Shown here in pieces: positions 18,233 to 26,280 of a DNA stretch of 64,000 nt (position 1 is its first letter; every line of letters begins with the position of its first letter). Location of the stretch: the NCBI GenBank assembly GCA_016703105.1, contig JADJCS010000007.1, forward strand, positions 124,001 to 188,000, written 5' to 3'. Position numbers and translations under genes: made by a program. The DNA is from Flavobacteriales bacterium (GTDB taxonomy: Bacteria; Bacteroidota; Bacteroidia; Flavobacteriales_F; PHOS-HE28). The notes beneath the pieces were generated by a model, which did not search any database, was not told the DNA's origin, and was given only the letters and a program-made list of their open reading frames with translations.

Positions 18233-19866
18233 TCACTGGCCAGGGCCTCTGGAACTCCAGCGTACAAAACGCCCTCCAGTTGGGTCCCTGAATCACGCAG
18301 TGTCCGCTCCACCTCCGGCACCACATCGGTGAGCGCCACGTGGACATTCCGCCGCTCCATGGTGTGCAAGATGTCCTTCAACCGATGCAGGCCCGTGGCA
18401 TCGATGAACGGGACATGCCGCATGCGGAGGATCAGCATGCGATGCTTGTCGCCTACCGTCTTCATCGTGTCCGTGAAGGTCTGCGCGGCTCCGAAGAACA
18501 GTGGTCCATTGATCTCATAGATCAGCACATGCTTCGGGACGTTCTTGAATTCCGCATCGAAGAGCTTGTCTTCCTGGTCCGTCGTTCCGCTCAACGACTT
18601 CAGTTGTGTGGAGTCGCTCATCCGCTTCATGAAGAGGAAAGCGGCGAGTACGAGGCCTATCTCAATGGCGATGACAAGGTCGAACACCACCGTCAGGAGG
18701 AAGGTGGACAAGAGCACCGCCATATCATATCGGCTTGTCTTGAACACCGCCAGAAAGCTGTGCAACTCCGCCATGTTCCAGGCCACCACCACCAGGATCC
18801 CGGCCAGGCAGGACATGGGTATCAATGCTGCCCACTTCCCGGCGATGAGCATGATGAGCAACAACACCACCGCATGCACCATGCCCGCCATGGGTGTCCG
18901 GCCTCCGTTCTTGACGTTGGTGGCCGTACGCGCTATGGCTCCGGTGGCCGGTATGCCACCGAACATCGCCGAGAGGATATTGGCACCTCCCTGCGCCACC
19001 AGTTCCATGTTGCTCCGATGCCGGCCACCGATGGAACCGTCCGCGACCACGGCGCTCAGCAGGGATTCGATGCCACCGAGCAGGGCGATCGCGAGCGCGG
19101 GGCGCAGCAGCTCTTTGATGGTCGCGAGATCCACCATATGGAATTGCGGCATGGGGAGCGTATCCGGTATCGCACCGAACCGGGATCCGATGGTCTCCAC
19201 CGGCAGGTGCCACCACTCCACCACCAACGTGGCCAGCACGATCGCGACGATCGAACCGGGCACCACCTTGGTCATTCTCGGCATCAAGGCCGTGATGAGG
19301 ATCGTACCGGCACCAATGGCCAGCGTGGTGAGGTCCATCGATCGGATAGAGTTGGCGTAGGCCGCCCACTTCTCCAGGAAATCCGCCGGCACCTTATCGA
19401 TCCCCAACCCGAAGAGGTCATTGATCTGCGCCGAGAAGATGATCACCGCGATGCCGGTGGTGAAGCCCACGATGAGCGTATGCGGAAAGTACTTCAGCAA
19501 CACGCCGAAGCGCAGAAAGCCCATGAGCATGAGCATGAAGCCGGCGATGAAGGTGGCCACCGTGAGCCCCTCGATGCCGTACTGCTGGACGATGCCGTAC
19601 ACGATCACGATGAACGCTCCCGTCGGGCCGCCGATCTGCACACGACTTCCACCGAAGGCGCTGATGAAGAAGCCCGCGATCACCGCGGTGATCAACCCCT
19701 TCTCCGGCGAAACACCGGATGCGATCGCGAAGGCGATCGCCAAGGGCAAGGCGACGATACCGACGATGACGCCCGCGAGCACATCGCGGCCGAACTGCTG
19801 CCGGGTATAATCCCTCCGGAAGACCGTGAACGCTTTGGGGATGAATTCTGAACCCTTCGGAGGCAT
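18217..19866 (-). CDS. SulP-family anion transporter with STAS domain
   Basis: 549 residues. A transmembrane domain of about 12-14 helices (25-430) includes the SulP signature region with ADGSIGGRHRSNMELVAQGGAN, and a cytoplasmic STAS domain (about 445-540) with MRHVPFIDATGLH follows. Family members move sulfate, bicarbonate or other anions. Next to thiosulfate-handling genes, sulfate or sulfite transport is plausible; bicarbonate uptake cannot be excluded. Transcribed alone on the minus strand from TACGTTTG (19877-19884), without the CRP-type site. Confidence 0.9.
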   Translation of the reverse strand: MPPKGSEFIPKAFTVFRRDYTRQQFGRDVLAGVIVGIVALPLAIAFAIASGVSPEKGLITAVIAGFFISAFGGSRVQIGGPTGAFIVIVYGIVQQYGIEGLTVATFIAGFMLMLMGFLRFGVLLKYFPHTLIVGFTTGIAVIIFSAQINDLFGLGIDKVPADFLEKWAAYANSIRSMDLTTLAIGAGTILITALMPRMTKVVPGSIVAIVLATLVVEWWHLPVETIGSRFGAIPDTLPMPQFHMVDLATIKELLRPALAIALLGGIESLLSAVVADGSIGGRHRSNMELVAQGGANILSAMFGGIPATGAIARTATNVKNGGRTPMAGMVHAVVLLLIMLIAGKWAALIPMSCLAGILVVVAWNMAELHSFLAVFKTSRYDMAVLLSTFLLTVVFDLVIAIEIGLVLAAFLFMKRMSDSTQLKSLSGTTDQEDKLFDAEFKNVPKHVLIYEINGPLFFGAAQTFTDTMKTVGDKHRMLILRMRHVPFIDATGLHRLKDILHTMERRNVHVALTDVVPEVERTLRDSGTQLEGVLYAGVPEALASDQRNS

Positions 19867-19876
19867 CTTTCGGCAG

Positions 19877-19884
19877 CAAACGTA
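19877..19884 (-). promoter_or_regulatory. -7 element TACGTTTG of the SulP gene
   Basis: Exact TAnnTTTG on the minus strand, 10 bases before the ATG at 19866. There is no TGTGA-type palindrome at the upstream position used by the sulfur regulon. Confidence 0.6.
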
Positions 19885-20043
19885 GCATCACTTACCAGGC
19901 CGGTTCCGCCCCGCGGGACCCATCTATGCACCGGTGCCTGTTCCTCGTTCGTTCCGCAGATGCGGGCTGTGGTTGGTCCGTGTACCGAAATTCGCCGAGA
20001 GAACAGAGCACCGGATCGGAGCGGACAATTCTCACAACAGAAC

Positions 20044-20454
20044 ATGGGATGGATGAGGAGAGTCGACAAATGGTTCGGACACGAGACGTTCGTAGTGCCC
20101 ATGAACGAATGGGAGCGTGTCGTGTCGATCATCCGCAATGAGCCCATGCGCGAGGTGTACATCATGGGTCCCAGGGATTTCGGCACCACCTGCCAGGTCA
20201 ACGCCGTACGATCGCTCCATGTGGTCGATGACAAGGGTCGACCCGCGGACCTCACGATCGATCCGGCGATCGAGGTGGGGATCACGAAGCGCTCAGGCGT
20301 CATAAGACGCGGGTATTTCGATGGCATCCACATCAAGGATGACCTGTTGATCCTGCCTCGCTCCCGCTTCCGCTTCGGCATGAAGTTCATTCCGCTTTCG
20401 GAGGTGGTGAAAGTCGAGGTGTTCCGGGGGGGCATCGGATTCCGTTACGCATGA
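20044..20454 (+). CDS. Conserved-type hypothetical protein (136 aa)
   Basis: 136 residues from the ATG at 20044 (MGWMRRVDKWFG); the earlier in-frame start adds a low-complexity, basic 28-residue leader and is not favoured. No signal peptide or membrane helix. The protein is mixed alpha/beta with a C-terminal beta-rich half (LLILPRSRFRFGMKFIPLSEV) that could be a small barrel. I do not recognise the family. It lies between the divergent sulP promoter and the DsrE operon. Confidence 0.6.
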   Translation: MGWMRRVDKWFGHETFVVPMNEWERVVSIIRNEPMREVYIMGPRDFGTTCQVNAVRSLHVVDDKGRPADLTIDPAIEVGITKRSGVIRRGYFDGIHIKDDLLILPRSRFRFGMKFIPLSEVVKVEVFRGGIGFRYA

Positions 20455-20496
20455 GTCCTGCTCCTGCCCGTCCGCTCCAGACACCAGCCCTTCCAG

Positions 20497-20541
20497 TGTG
20501 AGTTCCGTCACAGACCGGGAAAGCCGGCCGACCGACCTTTG
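20497..20541 (+). promoter_or_regulatory. Promoter of the dsrE-porin operon with CRP-type operator
   Basis: Perfect palindrome TGTGA-GTTCCG-TCACA (20497-20512), then GACCTTTG (20534-20541) as a -7 element 6 bases before the ATG. The block is exactly 45 bp, as in six other island promoters. Confidence 0.75.
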
Positions 20542-20547
20542 CGCACC

Positions 20548-20964
20548 ATGAAAAAGCTCCTGTTCCTGTTCATCCTCCTGTTCGCAGTGACAGGTGCCTT
20601 CCCGCAGAATGCCCCGCGCCACCACCGCATCATCATGCAGCTCACCAGCGGCGACACGCTGGTGCACAAGAACCTGATGAAACAGTTCAGGAACATGAAG
20701 GAAGCCGCTCCCACCATGCAGCTGGAAGTGGTCTGTCATGGCCCGGGCATGGACATGCTGATGAGCGACCGCAGCATCGTGCAGGAAAAAGTGAAGGAGT
20801 TCGCCGCGAAAGGCATCGTGTTCCTGGCCTGTGAGAACACCATCAAGGAGCGCAGCCTCGACCGGACGAAGGTGGTCCCTGATGCGGGGTACGTGAAGGC
20901 CGGGATCATCCACATCGTGGAGCGGCAGGAGGACGGCTGGAGCTACATCAAAGCGGGGTTCTGA
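20548..20964 (+). CDS. Periplasmic DsrE-family protein
   Basis: 138 residues with a signal peptide (FLFILLFAVTGAFPQ). The mature part is a DsrE/DsrF-like alpha/beta fold: HRIIMQLTSGD at its start, QLEVVCHGPGMDML in the middle and GIVFLACENT near residue 98. The single cysteine in FLACENT is at the place where DsrE-type sulfur carriers bind persulfide. A periplasmic version next to a porin suggests binding or delivery of sulfur compounds outside the cytoplasm. The start is fixed by the -7 box. The porin gene follows 3 bp later. Confidence 0.82.
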   Translation: MKKLLFLFILLFAVTGAFPQNAPRHHRIIMQLTSGDTLVHKNLMKQFRNMKEAAPTMQLEVVCHGPGMDMLMSDRSIVQEKVKEFAAKGIVFLACENTIKERSLDRTKVVPDAGYVKAGIIHIVERQEDGWSYIKAGF

Positions 20965-20967
20965 CGC

Positions 20968-22395
20968 ATGCGCATCGCATCCTCGCACCGATCGTCCAAT
21001 GGTCGGTGGGGCCTGTCCCTTGTCCTATCGGTCGTGTTCCCCCTCTTCGTGAGCGCCCAGCACAGCGAGCAGGACATCCCCAGTGACGACAGCTTGCGAA
21101 GCACCGGCAAGCTGTACGACATCATGAAGCGGGGCGAAGTGGTGGGACGCTTCCGCCAGTACAATATGCTCACCATCAATGATGGAACACCGACGGACTA
21201 CCATGCGGTGGCCTTCGGAGGCACGCTCGGCTTCACTTCGCAACGCTGGCATGGCACGCGCTTCAAGCTCAGCGGTGGCTACACCTTCGACTTGGCGACA
21301 AGCGACCTCACCGTTCTCGACCCCATTACCGGTGCCAGCAACCGCTACGAGATCGGATTGTATGATGTGAACGACCCGCGCCACACCAACGACCTGGCCT
21401 ACCTACACGAATTCCAGTTGGACTGGTTGTCGCGCAATGAACGAACACAGGTGGTGATCGGAAAACAAGAATTGAACACGCCCTTCCTCAACCCACAGGA
21501 TGGGCGCATGCACCCCAGCTTGTTCGAAGGCATCTGGGCACAGCACCGCACGACCCACGGCACAGCGCTACAAGGCGGATGGATCTATCGCGTGGCGCCC
21601 CGTGGCGCCAGCGAATGGTACACGGTGGCCGAGAGCATGTCCGTTTTCCCGGTCGGTCGCAACGTATACGGCGAGGGCGCAGAACATGGGGAACACCTCC
21701 AGAGCGCGGGAATTCTAGCGGCAAGCATCAAACAGAAGGTGTACCGCTCGGTGTCGATCACCGCCTGGAATGTTCACACCGAGAACGTCTTCAACAGCGC
21801 GTTGATGCAACTTGATGCGGGCAAGAAAGAAGCCCGCTGGAGTGCGTCCACCATGGCCATCCGGCAGGACGCCGCGCATTATCGAGGGCACGGCAACGAC
21901 AGTCTGTTGTACATGCCAGCGAGCGAAGCCTCTTGGGCGCTCAGTGGACGATTGCGCAATGTGCTCGGCAAATTCCGCTGGCAGCTGAACTACACGCGCA
22001 TAACCGCGCATGGCCGTTACCTGATGCCGCGCGAGTGGGGCCGCGACCCCTTCTTCACGTTCCTGCCGCGCGAGCGTAACGAAGGAGCCGGAGATGTACA
22101 CGCAGCTTCATTGAACCTGATCTGGAGGGCGGACAACGGCTGGCGGATCCAGGTGGATGGCGGTCTGTACCGGATGCCCGAACTCACCGATGCGCGGCTG
22201 AACAAGTTCGTGATGCCATCCTACACGCAGTTCGATGTGAACGCGCAATACCAGTTCAATGGCGGATGGAAGGGCCTTGCTGCGCAAGTACTGGTGCTGG
22301 CGAAGCTTCCACTGCATAGTAACCTCACTGAACGGCAGTCGATCAACAAGGTGGATATGCTGCACGCGGACCTGATCATCAACTACGTGTTCTGA
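20968..22395 (+). CDS. Outer-membrane porin-like beta-barrel protein
   Basis: 475 residues with a signal peptide (about 1-30, ending VSAQ) and many amphipathic beta strands with aromatic girdles. The protein ends in VF, typical of outer-membrane barrels. The layout (QYNMLTIND, LQLDWLSRNE, LNTPFLN) resembles the OprD/alginate-export porin group. It is cotranscribed with the DsrE gene and precedes the rhodanese operon, so I infer uptake or release of a sulfur compound or a general anion. No substrate can be named from sequence. Confidence 0.78.
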   Translation: MRIASSHRSSNGRWGLSLVLSVVFPLFVSAQHSEQDIPSDDSLRSTGKLYDIMKRGEVVGRFRQYNMLTINDGTPTDYHAVAFGGTLGFTSQRWHGTRFKLSGGYTFDLATSDLTVLDPITGASNRYEIGLYDVNDPRHTNDLAYLHEFQLDWLSRNERTQVVIGKQELNTPFLNPQDGRMHPSLFEGIWAQHRTTHGTALQGGWIYRVAPRGASEWYTVAESMSVFPVGRNVYGEGAEHGEHLQSAGILAASIKQKVYRSVSITAWNVHTENVFNSALMQLDAGKKEARWSASTMAIRQDAAHYRGHGNDSLLYMPASEASWALSGRLRNVLGKFRWQLNYTRITAHGRYLMPREWGRDPFFTFLPRERNEGAGDVHAASLNLIWRADNGWRIQVDGGLYRMPELTDARLNKFVMPSYTQFDVNAQYQFNGGWKGLAAQVLVLAKLPLHSNLTERQSINKVDMLHADLIINYVF

Positions 22396-22409
22396 CACGC
22401 GCGTCGCTC

Positions 22410-22454
22410 TGTGATGTCAGTCACCGACGGCGCTTGGCGAACTCCGCACCTTTG
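22410..22454 (+). promoter_or_regulatory. Promoter of the rhodanese-MFS operon with CRP-type operator
   Basis: Palindrome TGTGA-TGTCAG-TCACC (22410-22425) and -7-like CACCTTTG (22447-22454), again exactly 45 bp end to end. Confidence 0.72.
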
Positions 22455-22481
22455 TACCGCGAAAGCAAAACACCATAGACC

Positions 22482-22781
22482 ATGTTCAAGACATTGTTCG
22501 GTATCGGCCCCAAAGTGGACCTCGGTCAGAAGATCAAGGAAGGAGCGACCATCGTTGACGTGCGCACGGCGGACGAGTTCCGCAGCGGTCATGTGCAGGG
22601 AGCGATCAACATCCCGTTGGACCGCATCCAGGACGAGTTGAAGAAGCTCGACAAGAGCAAACCGGTGATCACCTGCTGCCGCAGCGGTGCGCGCAGTGGC
22701 ATGGCCGCCGATGAATTGAAGCGCCACGGCTTCGACGTCTACAACGGTGGGCCCTGGACCACCTTGAAGAATTCCATGTGA
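22482..22781 (+). CDS. Single-domain rhodanese (sulfurtransferase)
   Basis: 99 residues and one rhodanese domain. Substrate loop CCRSGARS carries the catalytic Cys (about residue 66); DVRTADEFRSGHVQGAINIP is the CH2A-type motif. It moves sulfane sulfur from thiosulfate or persulfide to an acceptor. A close paralogue is at 31241-31549; both start with LFGIGPKVDL. First gene after a CRP-type promoter, followed by a lipoprotein rhodanese and an MFS-rhodanese. Confidence 0.92.
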   Translation: MFKTLFGIGPKVDLGQKIKEGATIVDVRTADEFRSGHVQGAINIPLDRIQDELKKLDKSKPVITCCRSGARSGMAADELKRHGFDVYNGGPWTTLKNSM

Positions 22782-22845
22782 GCATCCATGAGGCATTAGA
22801 GCCGTGCCATTCGCGCGGTTCCCGCCTTTAACGACCTGGTCGATC

Positions 22846-23238
22846 ATGCGCAACCTCTTCGCTCCCGTCCGACTATCCGCACTGCCGCTTCTGCTGATGG
22901 CATGCACCATGCCCCAACAAGGCACCAACAGCCTGGATGCGGCCGCCTTTGCCGTCCGCCTTGCGGAAAGCGATGCACAGTTGGTGGATGTGCGCACCGC
23001 CGCTGAATATGCGGATGGTCACATCGCAGGTTCGCGGAACTTGGATCAGACCAGCGGGCAACTGGCACAGAACGTGAACGAACTGGAGAAGTCGAAACCT
23101 GTGCTGCTCTATTGCGCCTCCGGTCGTCGCAGTGCCGCAGCGCGCGCCTACCTTCAGCAGCAGGGCTTCACCGATGTGGTGGATCTGGCCGGTGGGATCG
23201 GCGCATGGGCCGGGGCTGGAAAGCCCATCGAACGCTGA
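22846..23238 (+). CDS. Rhodanese-domain lipoprotein
   Basis: 130 residues from the ATG at 22846. The signal ends in the lipobox LLMAC, so Cys19 should be lipidated and the domain placed in the periplasm. The rhodanese domain (about 30-128) has DVRTAAEYADGHIAG and active loop CASGRRS. It may feed or collect sulfane sulfur at the envelope. The longer frame from 22804 lacks a signal peptide at its start and is rejected. Lies 64 bp after the preceding rhodanese and 21 bp before the MFS gene. Confidence 0.85.
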   Translation: MRNLFAPVRLSALPLLLMACTMPQQGTNSLDAAAFAVRLAESDAQLVDVRTAAEYADGHIAGSRNLDQTSGQLAQNVNELEKSKPVLLYCASGRRSAAARAYLQQQGFTDVVDLAGGIGAWAGAGKPIER

Positions 23239-23259
23239 TCGACGGCGTAGCTTTCGGGC

Positions 23260-24753
23260 ATGAGCGTAGGTGCAGCGCAGCTTGGCTTGCGCCAGAACTG
23301 GAAACAGTTCACCTTGCTCGTCATCGTCAACGCCTTCGTGGGCGGCATGGTGGGTATTGAACGCACGGTGCTGCCCATGCTGGCCGAACAGGACTTCGGC
23401 ATCGCATCGCGGACGGCCGCGCTCTCCTTCATCGTGGCCTTCGGTATCAGCAAGGCGCTCAGCAACTACTTCGTGGGCAGACTGGCCGGTCGCTTCGGTC
23501 GCAAGTCGATGTTGGTAACGGGCTGGTTGCTGGCTTTGCCCGTGCCGTTCATGTTGATCTATGCCGATGCGTGGTCGTGGATCGTGGCCGCCAACATCCT
23601 GCTGGGTATCCATCAAGGCTTCGCATGGAGCAGCACTGTGGTGATGAAGATGGACCTCGTGGGCGAGAAGGACCGCGGCCTCGCCATGGGCTTGAACGAA
23701 TTCGCCGGATACCTCGCGGTGGCGGCGGTGGCCTTCCTCACCGGCTTGCTCGCTGCGGAATACGGCCCGCGGCCGGTTCCGTTCCAGGTGGGCATCGGTA
23801 TCGCGGTGGTGGGCCTGCTGCTCACGGTGCTGTGGGTGAAGGATACTGGACACCATGTACATGCTGAAGCAGCGAAGAGCGCGGTGCCGCTGTTGGAAAA
23901 GCCCTTCCTCGATACCTCAGTACGCCATCGCGTGCTCGGAAGCGTGACGCAGGCGGGACTGGTGAACAACCTGAACGACGGCATGCTCTGGGGCCTGCTG
24001 CCGGTACTGCTGGCCGGGCAGGGCTTCAACACGGCGAGCATCGGGGCCATCGCGGCGGTGTATCCAGCCGTGTGGGGTTTGGGGCAATTGCTCACGGGCA
24101 AGCTCGCCGACCATGTGGACCGCAAGCTGCTGCTGGTGCTGGGCATGGTGCTGCAAGGGATCGCGATCCTCTTCCTTCCCTATGTGGACGCACAAGGCAC
24201 GTACATCGCGCTCAGCGCCACGCTCGGCCTAGGCACCGCGCTGGTCTACCCAACTTTCCTGGCCACCATCGCCGCGCACACACATCCGAAGCAACGCGCC
24301 GAGAGCCTCGGCATATTCCGCCTGTGGCGCGATCTGGGCTACGCCATCGGTGCGCTGCTCACCGGCCTCATCGCCGACCGCTTCGGGCTCACCGCCTCCA
24401 TCCTCTCCATCGGGGTCATCACCGTGATATCCGGTCTACTCGTTTGGTTGCGCATGCCGGCGGAACGTCGCTGCCTGGAGCCCATCGACCTGAAAAAGTG
24501 GTTGGAAAAACCGGATGTGCGTGTAGTGGATGTGCGTTCCCCGGAAGAGTACGCGAGCGGTCACCTGCCGGAGGCCATCAACATACCCGTGGACCGCCTG
24601 CTGGAACAGGCGCGCACCTGGCCAAAGCGGCAGCGCATCGTTACCGTATGCGCCAAAGGCGGTGGCCGCAGCGCACAGGCTGCGCAGTTGTTGCGCGATG
24701 TGGGCTTCGGAAGGACGTGGTGGTTGTGCGGGGGCACATTGGGATGGAGCTGA
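23260..24753 (+). CDS. MFS transporter fused to a C-terminal rhodanese domain
   Basis: 497 residues. Residues about 1-410 form a 12-helix major facilitator with the loop GRLAGRFGRKS between helices 2 and 3. After RMPAERRC a complete rhodanese follows (about 415-497): DVRSPEEYASGHLPEAINIP and active loop CAKGGGRS. Such a fusion would let a membrane carrier hand sulfur directly to a sulfurtransferase at its cytoplasmic face, or the reverse. The substrate is not evident. Last gene of the rhodanese operon. The fusion is in one frame, with no sign of an assembly join. Confidence 0.88.
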   Translation: MSVGAAQLGLRQNWKQFTLLVIVNAFVGGMVGIERTVLPMLAEQDFGIASRTAALSFIVAFGISKALSNYFVGRLAGRFGRKSMLVTGWLLALPVPFMLIYADAWSWIVAANILLGIHQGFAWSSTVVMKMDLVGEKDRGLAMGLNEFAGYLAVAAVAFLTGLLAAEYGPRPVPFQVGIGIAVVGLLLTVLWVKDTGHHVHAEAAKSAVPLLEKPFLDTSVRHRVLGSVTQAGLVNNLNDGMLWGLLPVLLAGQGFNTASIGAIAAVYPAVWGLGQLLTGKLADHVDRKLLLVLGMVLQGIAILFLPYVDAQGTYIALSATLGLGTALVYPTFLATIAAHTHPKQRAESLGIFRLWRDLGYAIGALLTGLIADRFGLTASILSIGVITVISGLLVWLRMPAERRCLEPIDLKKWLEKPDVRVVDVRSPEEYASGHLPEAINIPVDRLLEQARTWPKRQRIVTVCAKGGGRSAQAAQLLRDVGFGRTWWLCGGTLGWS

Positions 24754-24791
24754 ACGCCGACCTCCAACCATCAGCACGACACGAAAAAGAA

Positions 24792-24823
24792 CGCCCCGGC
24801 CGTTGATGACCGGGGCGCCTTGA
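24792..24823 (-). terminator. Rho-independent terminator of the peroxiredoxin gene
   Basis: CGCCCCGG (24792-24799) and CCGGGGCG (24810-24817) form a perfect 8-bp stem. On the minus strand the stem is followed by TTCTTTTTC. It lies 22 bp past the peroxiredoxin stop and faces the convergent MFS-rhodanese gene. Confidence 0.85.
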
Positions 24824-24838
24824 GCATTGACCGTGGGA

Positions 24839-25489
24839 TCAAGCCGGAGCCAGTTCCCTTTTCGCGAGATAGAAATCGATCAGTTCGATCCCCTTCTCAT
24901 TGAGGCGTGCGTCGAGGTCCTTCAAGGTCTTTGGCGGTGGCACGATCACCTTGTCGCCTTTTTTCCAGTTCACGGGCATGGCACAGGCGTTCGCGTCCAC
25001 GGTCTGCATGGCTTCCAGCACACGCTTGATCTCATCCATGTTCCGGCCCACGTTCAGCGGGTAGTACATGATGAGGCGGATGATACCCTTGGGATCGATG
25101 AAGAACACGGCCCGGACCGCAGCGGTGCTGCTCGCATTGTCGTGAAGCATGCCGTAGAGATGGGCCACCTTCATATCGATATCCGCGATGATCGGAAAAT
25201 CCATGTACACACCGGTCTTCTCGCGCACCGCTTGTACCCAGGCCACATGGCTATGGATGCTATCGATGCTCTCGCCGATGAGCTTCGTATTGCGGTCCGC
25301 GAACCACTTCTTCTCCTGGGCGAAGCCGGAGAGCTCGGTGGTGCATACCGGCGTGAAGTCGGCCGGATGTGAGAAGAGAATTGCCCAACTACCCTTGATG
25401 TACTCGCTGAACTTGATCGGGCCGGTCGTGGTGAGGGCCTCGAAATCGGGAGCTTGGTCGCCGATGCGGGGCATGTGTGTGGTTTCCAT
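24839..25489 (-). CDS. 1-Cys peroxiredoxin, Prx6 family
   Basis: 216 residues. The active-site motif PADFTPVCTTE (peroxidatic Cys at about 49) and the C-terminal Prx6 extension with the PVNWKKGD and VIVPPPKT segments identify the subfamily. It reduces peroxides with external thiols; some Prx enzymes also handle persulfides. The gene stands alone on the minus strand but has the same CRP-type promoter as the sulfur genes, so it is probably induced together with sulfide oxidation. A second ATG at residue 6 is an alternative start. Confidence 0.93.
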   Translation of the reverse strand: METTHMPRIGDQAPDFEALTTTGPIKFSEYIKGSWAILFSHPADFTPVCTTELSGFAQEKKWFADRNTKLIGESIDSIHSHVAWVQAVREKTGVYMDFPIIADIDMKVAHLYGMLHDNASSTAAVRAVFFIDPKGIIRLIMYYPLNVGRNMDEIKRVLEAMQTVDANACAMPVNWKKGDKVIVPPPKTLKDLDARLNEKGIELIDFYLAKRELAPA

Positions 25490-25510
25490 GGTCGGGTTTG
25501 TTATCCGTCA

Positions 25511-25555
25511 CAAAGTGAACGCAATAACCGGTCCCGAAGGGTGACGAACATCACT
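25511..25555 (-). promoter_or_regulatory. Promoter of the peroxiredoxin gene with CRP-type operator
   Basis: On the minus strand: AGTGA-TGTTCG-TCACC (25555-25540), then -7-like TCACTTTG (25518-25511). Exactly 45 bp end to end. The palindrome overlaps the stop codon of the preceding acetolactate decarboxylase gene. Confidence 0.7.
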
Positions 25556-26240
25556 GAACTTGAACGAAGAGCCGGATCGCCTTCGGGTCGAAGCCCAAGC
25601 CGTCCACATGCCCCATCCAACTGCGCTCCTTGTTGACCAAGTGTACGTGGATGTTCGTGTCGTGGTGCGTGAACACGGCCTTGTGCATGGTGGAAAAGAA
25701 GCCGAGCATATCAGCCTCCACGTCCTTCCGTACGAAGGTCTTCCGCCCCTTGTGGGCATCGTCCGGTGAGCGCACCACCGCACCCAGCGGAAGGTCCACC
25801 ACATGGATCTCCGCACGCGCGATCCATCCGGACAACTTGAACGCCATCGGCCTGCTCTCGTGGGCGAACCGACTTGTGAGAAAACCATCCAGCTTCGCAA
25901 GACCCGTGATGCTGTCCGGTAGCGGCACCTCCACCCATTCCGGCACGTTCGCATGCACAAAGAAGGGTGCGGATGCTTCCCGATCGACCTCTACGGCCAG
26001 TGCCGTATCGGAAGTCGCGCGCGACACATAGGCCACACCGTCCCACAGCAGCAACTCTCCTCGAAGGTGATCGAGGGGACCGATACCGAACGCGCCCTGC
26101 TTCGCGATCGTGTCCATGCGCACCAGCCCCGCGAGCTGACCATTGAACATGGTGTTGCGCATGGCGCCGGTAACGAGCACCTGCGCGGAGACTTCCCATG
26201 AACACAGGAGCAGCAACGCAGCGGTGTAAACCTTCCTCAT
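25551..26240 (-). CDS. Exported alpha-acetolactate decarboxylase-like protein
   Basis: 229 residues from the ATG at 26240, which opens a signal peptide (LLLLCSWEVSAQ). The rest fits the acetolactate decarboxylase fold: TMFNGQLAGL, FGIGPLDHLRGELLLWDG near residue 55, and the zinc-ligand region NIHVHLVNKERSWMGHVDG near 205-223 with three histidines. Family enzymes turn acetolactate into acetoin; an exported form is known in some bacteria. It follows the T9SS gene by 40 bp and may be the last gene of the sqr operon. The link to sulfur is unclear. The frame extension to 26396 is rejected. Confidence 0.8.
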   Translation of the reverse strand: MRKVYTAALLLLCSWEVSAQVLVTGAMRNTMFNGQLAGLVRMDTIAKQGAFGIGPLDHLRGELLLWDGVAYVSRATSDTALAVEVDREASAPFFVHANVPEWVEVPLPDSITGLAKLDGFLTSRFAHESRPMAFKLSGWIARAEIHVVDLPLGAVVRSPDDAHKGRKTFVRKDVEADMLGFFSTMHKAVFTHHDTNIHVHLVNKERSWMGHVDGLGFDPKAIRLFVQVQ

Positions 26241-26280
26241 CAGACCATCGGGAATGACCAATACCAGGTTGCCGACACGA

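Noticed and set aside
19866..19921. SulP gene as a member of the CRP-type regulon
   Set aside because: It has a perfect -7 box but no TGTGA-type palindrome at the required position, so only location argues for sharing the regulation.
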